From the NCBI GenBank assembly GCA_033977485.1, contig CM066985.1, forward strand, positions 75,583,045-75,647,044: DNA of 64,000 nt, written 5' to 3'. The notes under the pieces are model-generated. The model ran no database searches, was not told where the DNA came from, and was given only the letters and a program-made list of their open reading frames with translations. The stretch comes from Hydrangea macrophylla. Its lineage: Eukaryota > Streptophyta > Magnoliopsida > Cornales > Hydrangeaceae. How positions within the stretch are numbered: the first letter of the stretch is position 1; each line of letters begins with the position of its first letter. A program made the translations under genes and the position numbers. Positions 63,730 to 64,000 of this stretch are shown in pieces.

Positions 63730-64000
63730 ATTGCTGAAACTTTTATTTTCACCACTTGGGTTATTATCATAGGCTAAATCTGTAAAATTCCCATCTTTTT
63801 TGTGAAACTTAAAAAATGATGACAATTTTACGCATTATTGTTAATAAAGATAACAATAGTATCTTTTCATAAAGCATATTACTCAATTAAGTTTTACATT
63901 CAATAATTATGTTGCTAAAGCATGGGTAAAATGGGAATGAAATATGACACTTATCAGTATGGTAGTGGTGGGAAAGCAAGAGTGAGAAAAATGCACTCTA

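Overview
This is a plant nuclear genomic window. One conserved single-copy-type gene is spread over more than 40 kb, and almost everything else is transposable-element DNA. A flowering plant, probably a eudicot, is suggested by the mix of Ty1/copia and Ty3/gypsy elements primed by initiator tRNA-Met, TRIMs, hAT, Mutator and Tourist type MITEs, and AT-rich GT-AG introns. I cannot name the species.

Left part (1-18,940): no host gene was recognised. Positions 1-4637 are a recent gag-only, non-autonomous LTR element (TR-GAG type) that enters from the left edge. It sits next to the decayed 3' part of a Ty3/gypsy element (4638-5348, 10053-10658) with a 2.2-kb 3' LTR (10659-12836). That remnant is split by an old copia element (5349-10052) flanked by GGGGG. 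A Mutator-type MITE lies at 14537-14704. A solo gypsy LTR with a 5-bp duplication lies at 15200-17927, about 1.1 kb upstream of the host gene.

Host gene (19066 to beyond the right edge, + strand): mitochondrial D-2-hydroxyglutarate dehydrogenase (D2HGDH), an FAD enzyme. Fourteen exons join in frame to 545 codons with no stop. The short last exon was not found and should lie to the right of the window.

Introns: intron 5 is about 25.3 kb. It holds a minus-strand copia (element C) whose CTTTT duplications lie 23.8 kb apart. Inside C sits a minus-strand, probably Tekay-like gypsy (element F). Inside one F LTR sit two plus-strand sister copias (A and B). Inside A sits a small LTR element, and several MITEs have entered the various layers. 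Intron 12 carries a nearly intact copia (D, minus strand, ATGCA duplication). Introns 5, 9 and 10 carry TRIMs of one family. Intron 14 carries an internally deleted copia (E). Despite this load every splice site seen is canonical and the reading frame is kept.

I found no CRISPR array, rRNA or confident tRNA, and nothing that looks like a new multi-gene system. The most unusual signals are regulatory or structural parts of retroelements. One is a block of about 160 bp shared by LTRs of different element classes in opposite orientation. Another is arrays of a 10-bp GTCGAC-centred palindrome in an LTR promoter region. A third is arrays of a 15-17 bp ACTGTTCA repeat in the untranslated leaders of three copia elements.
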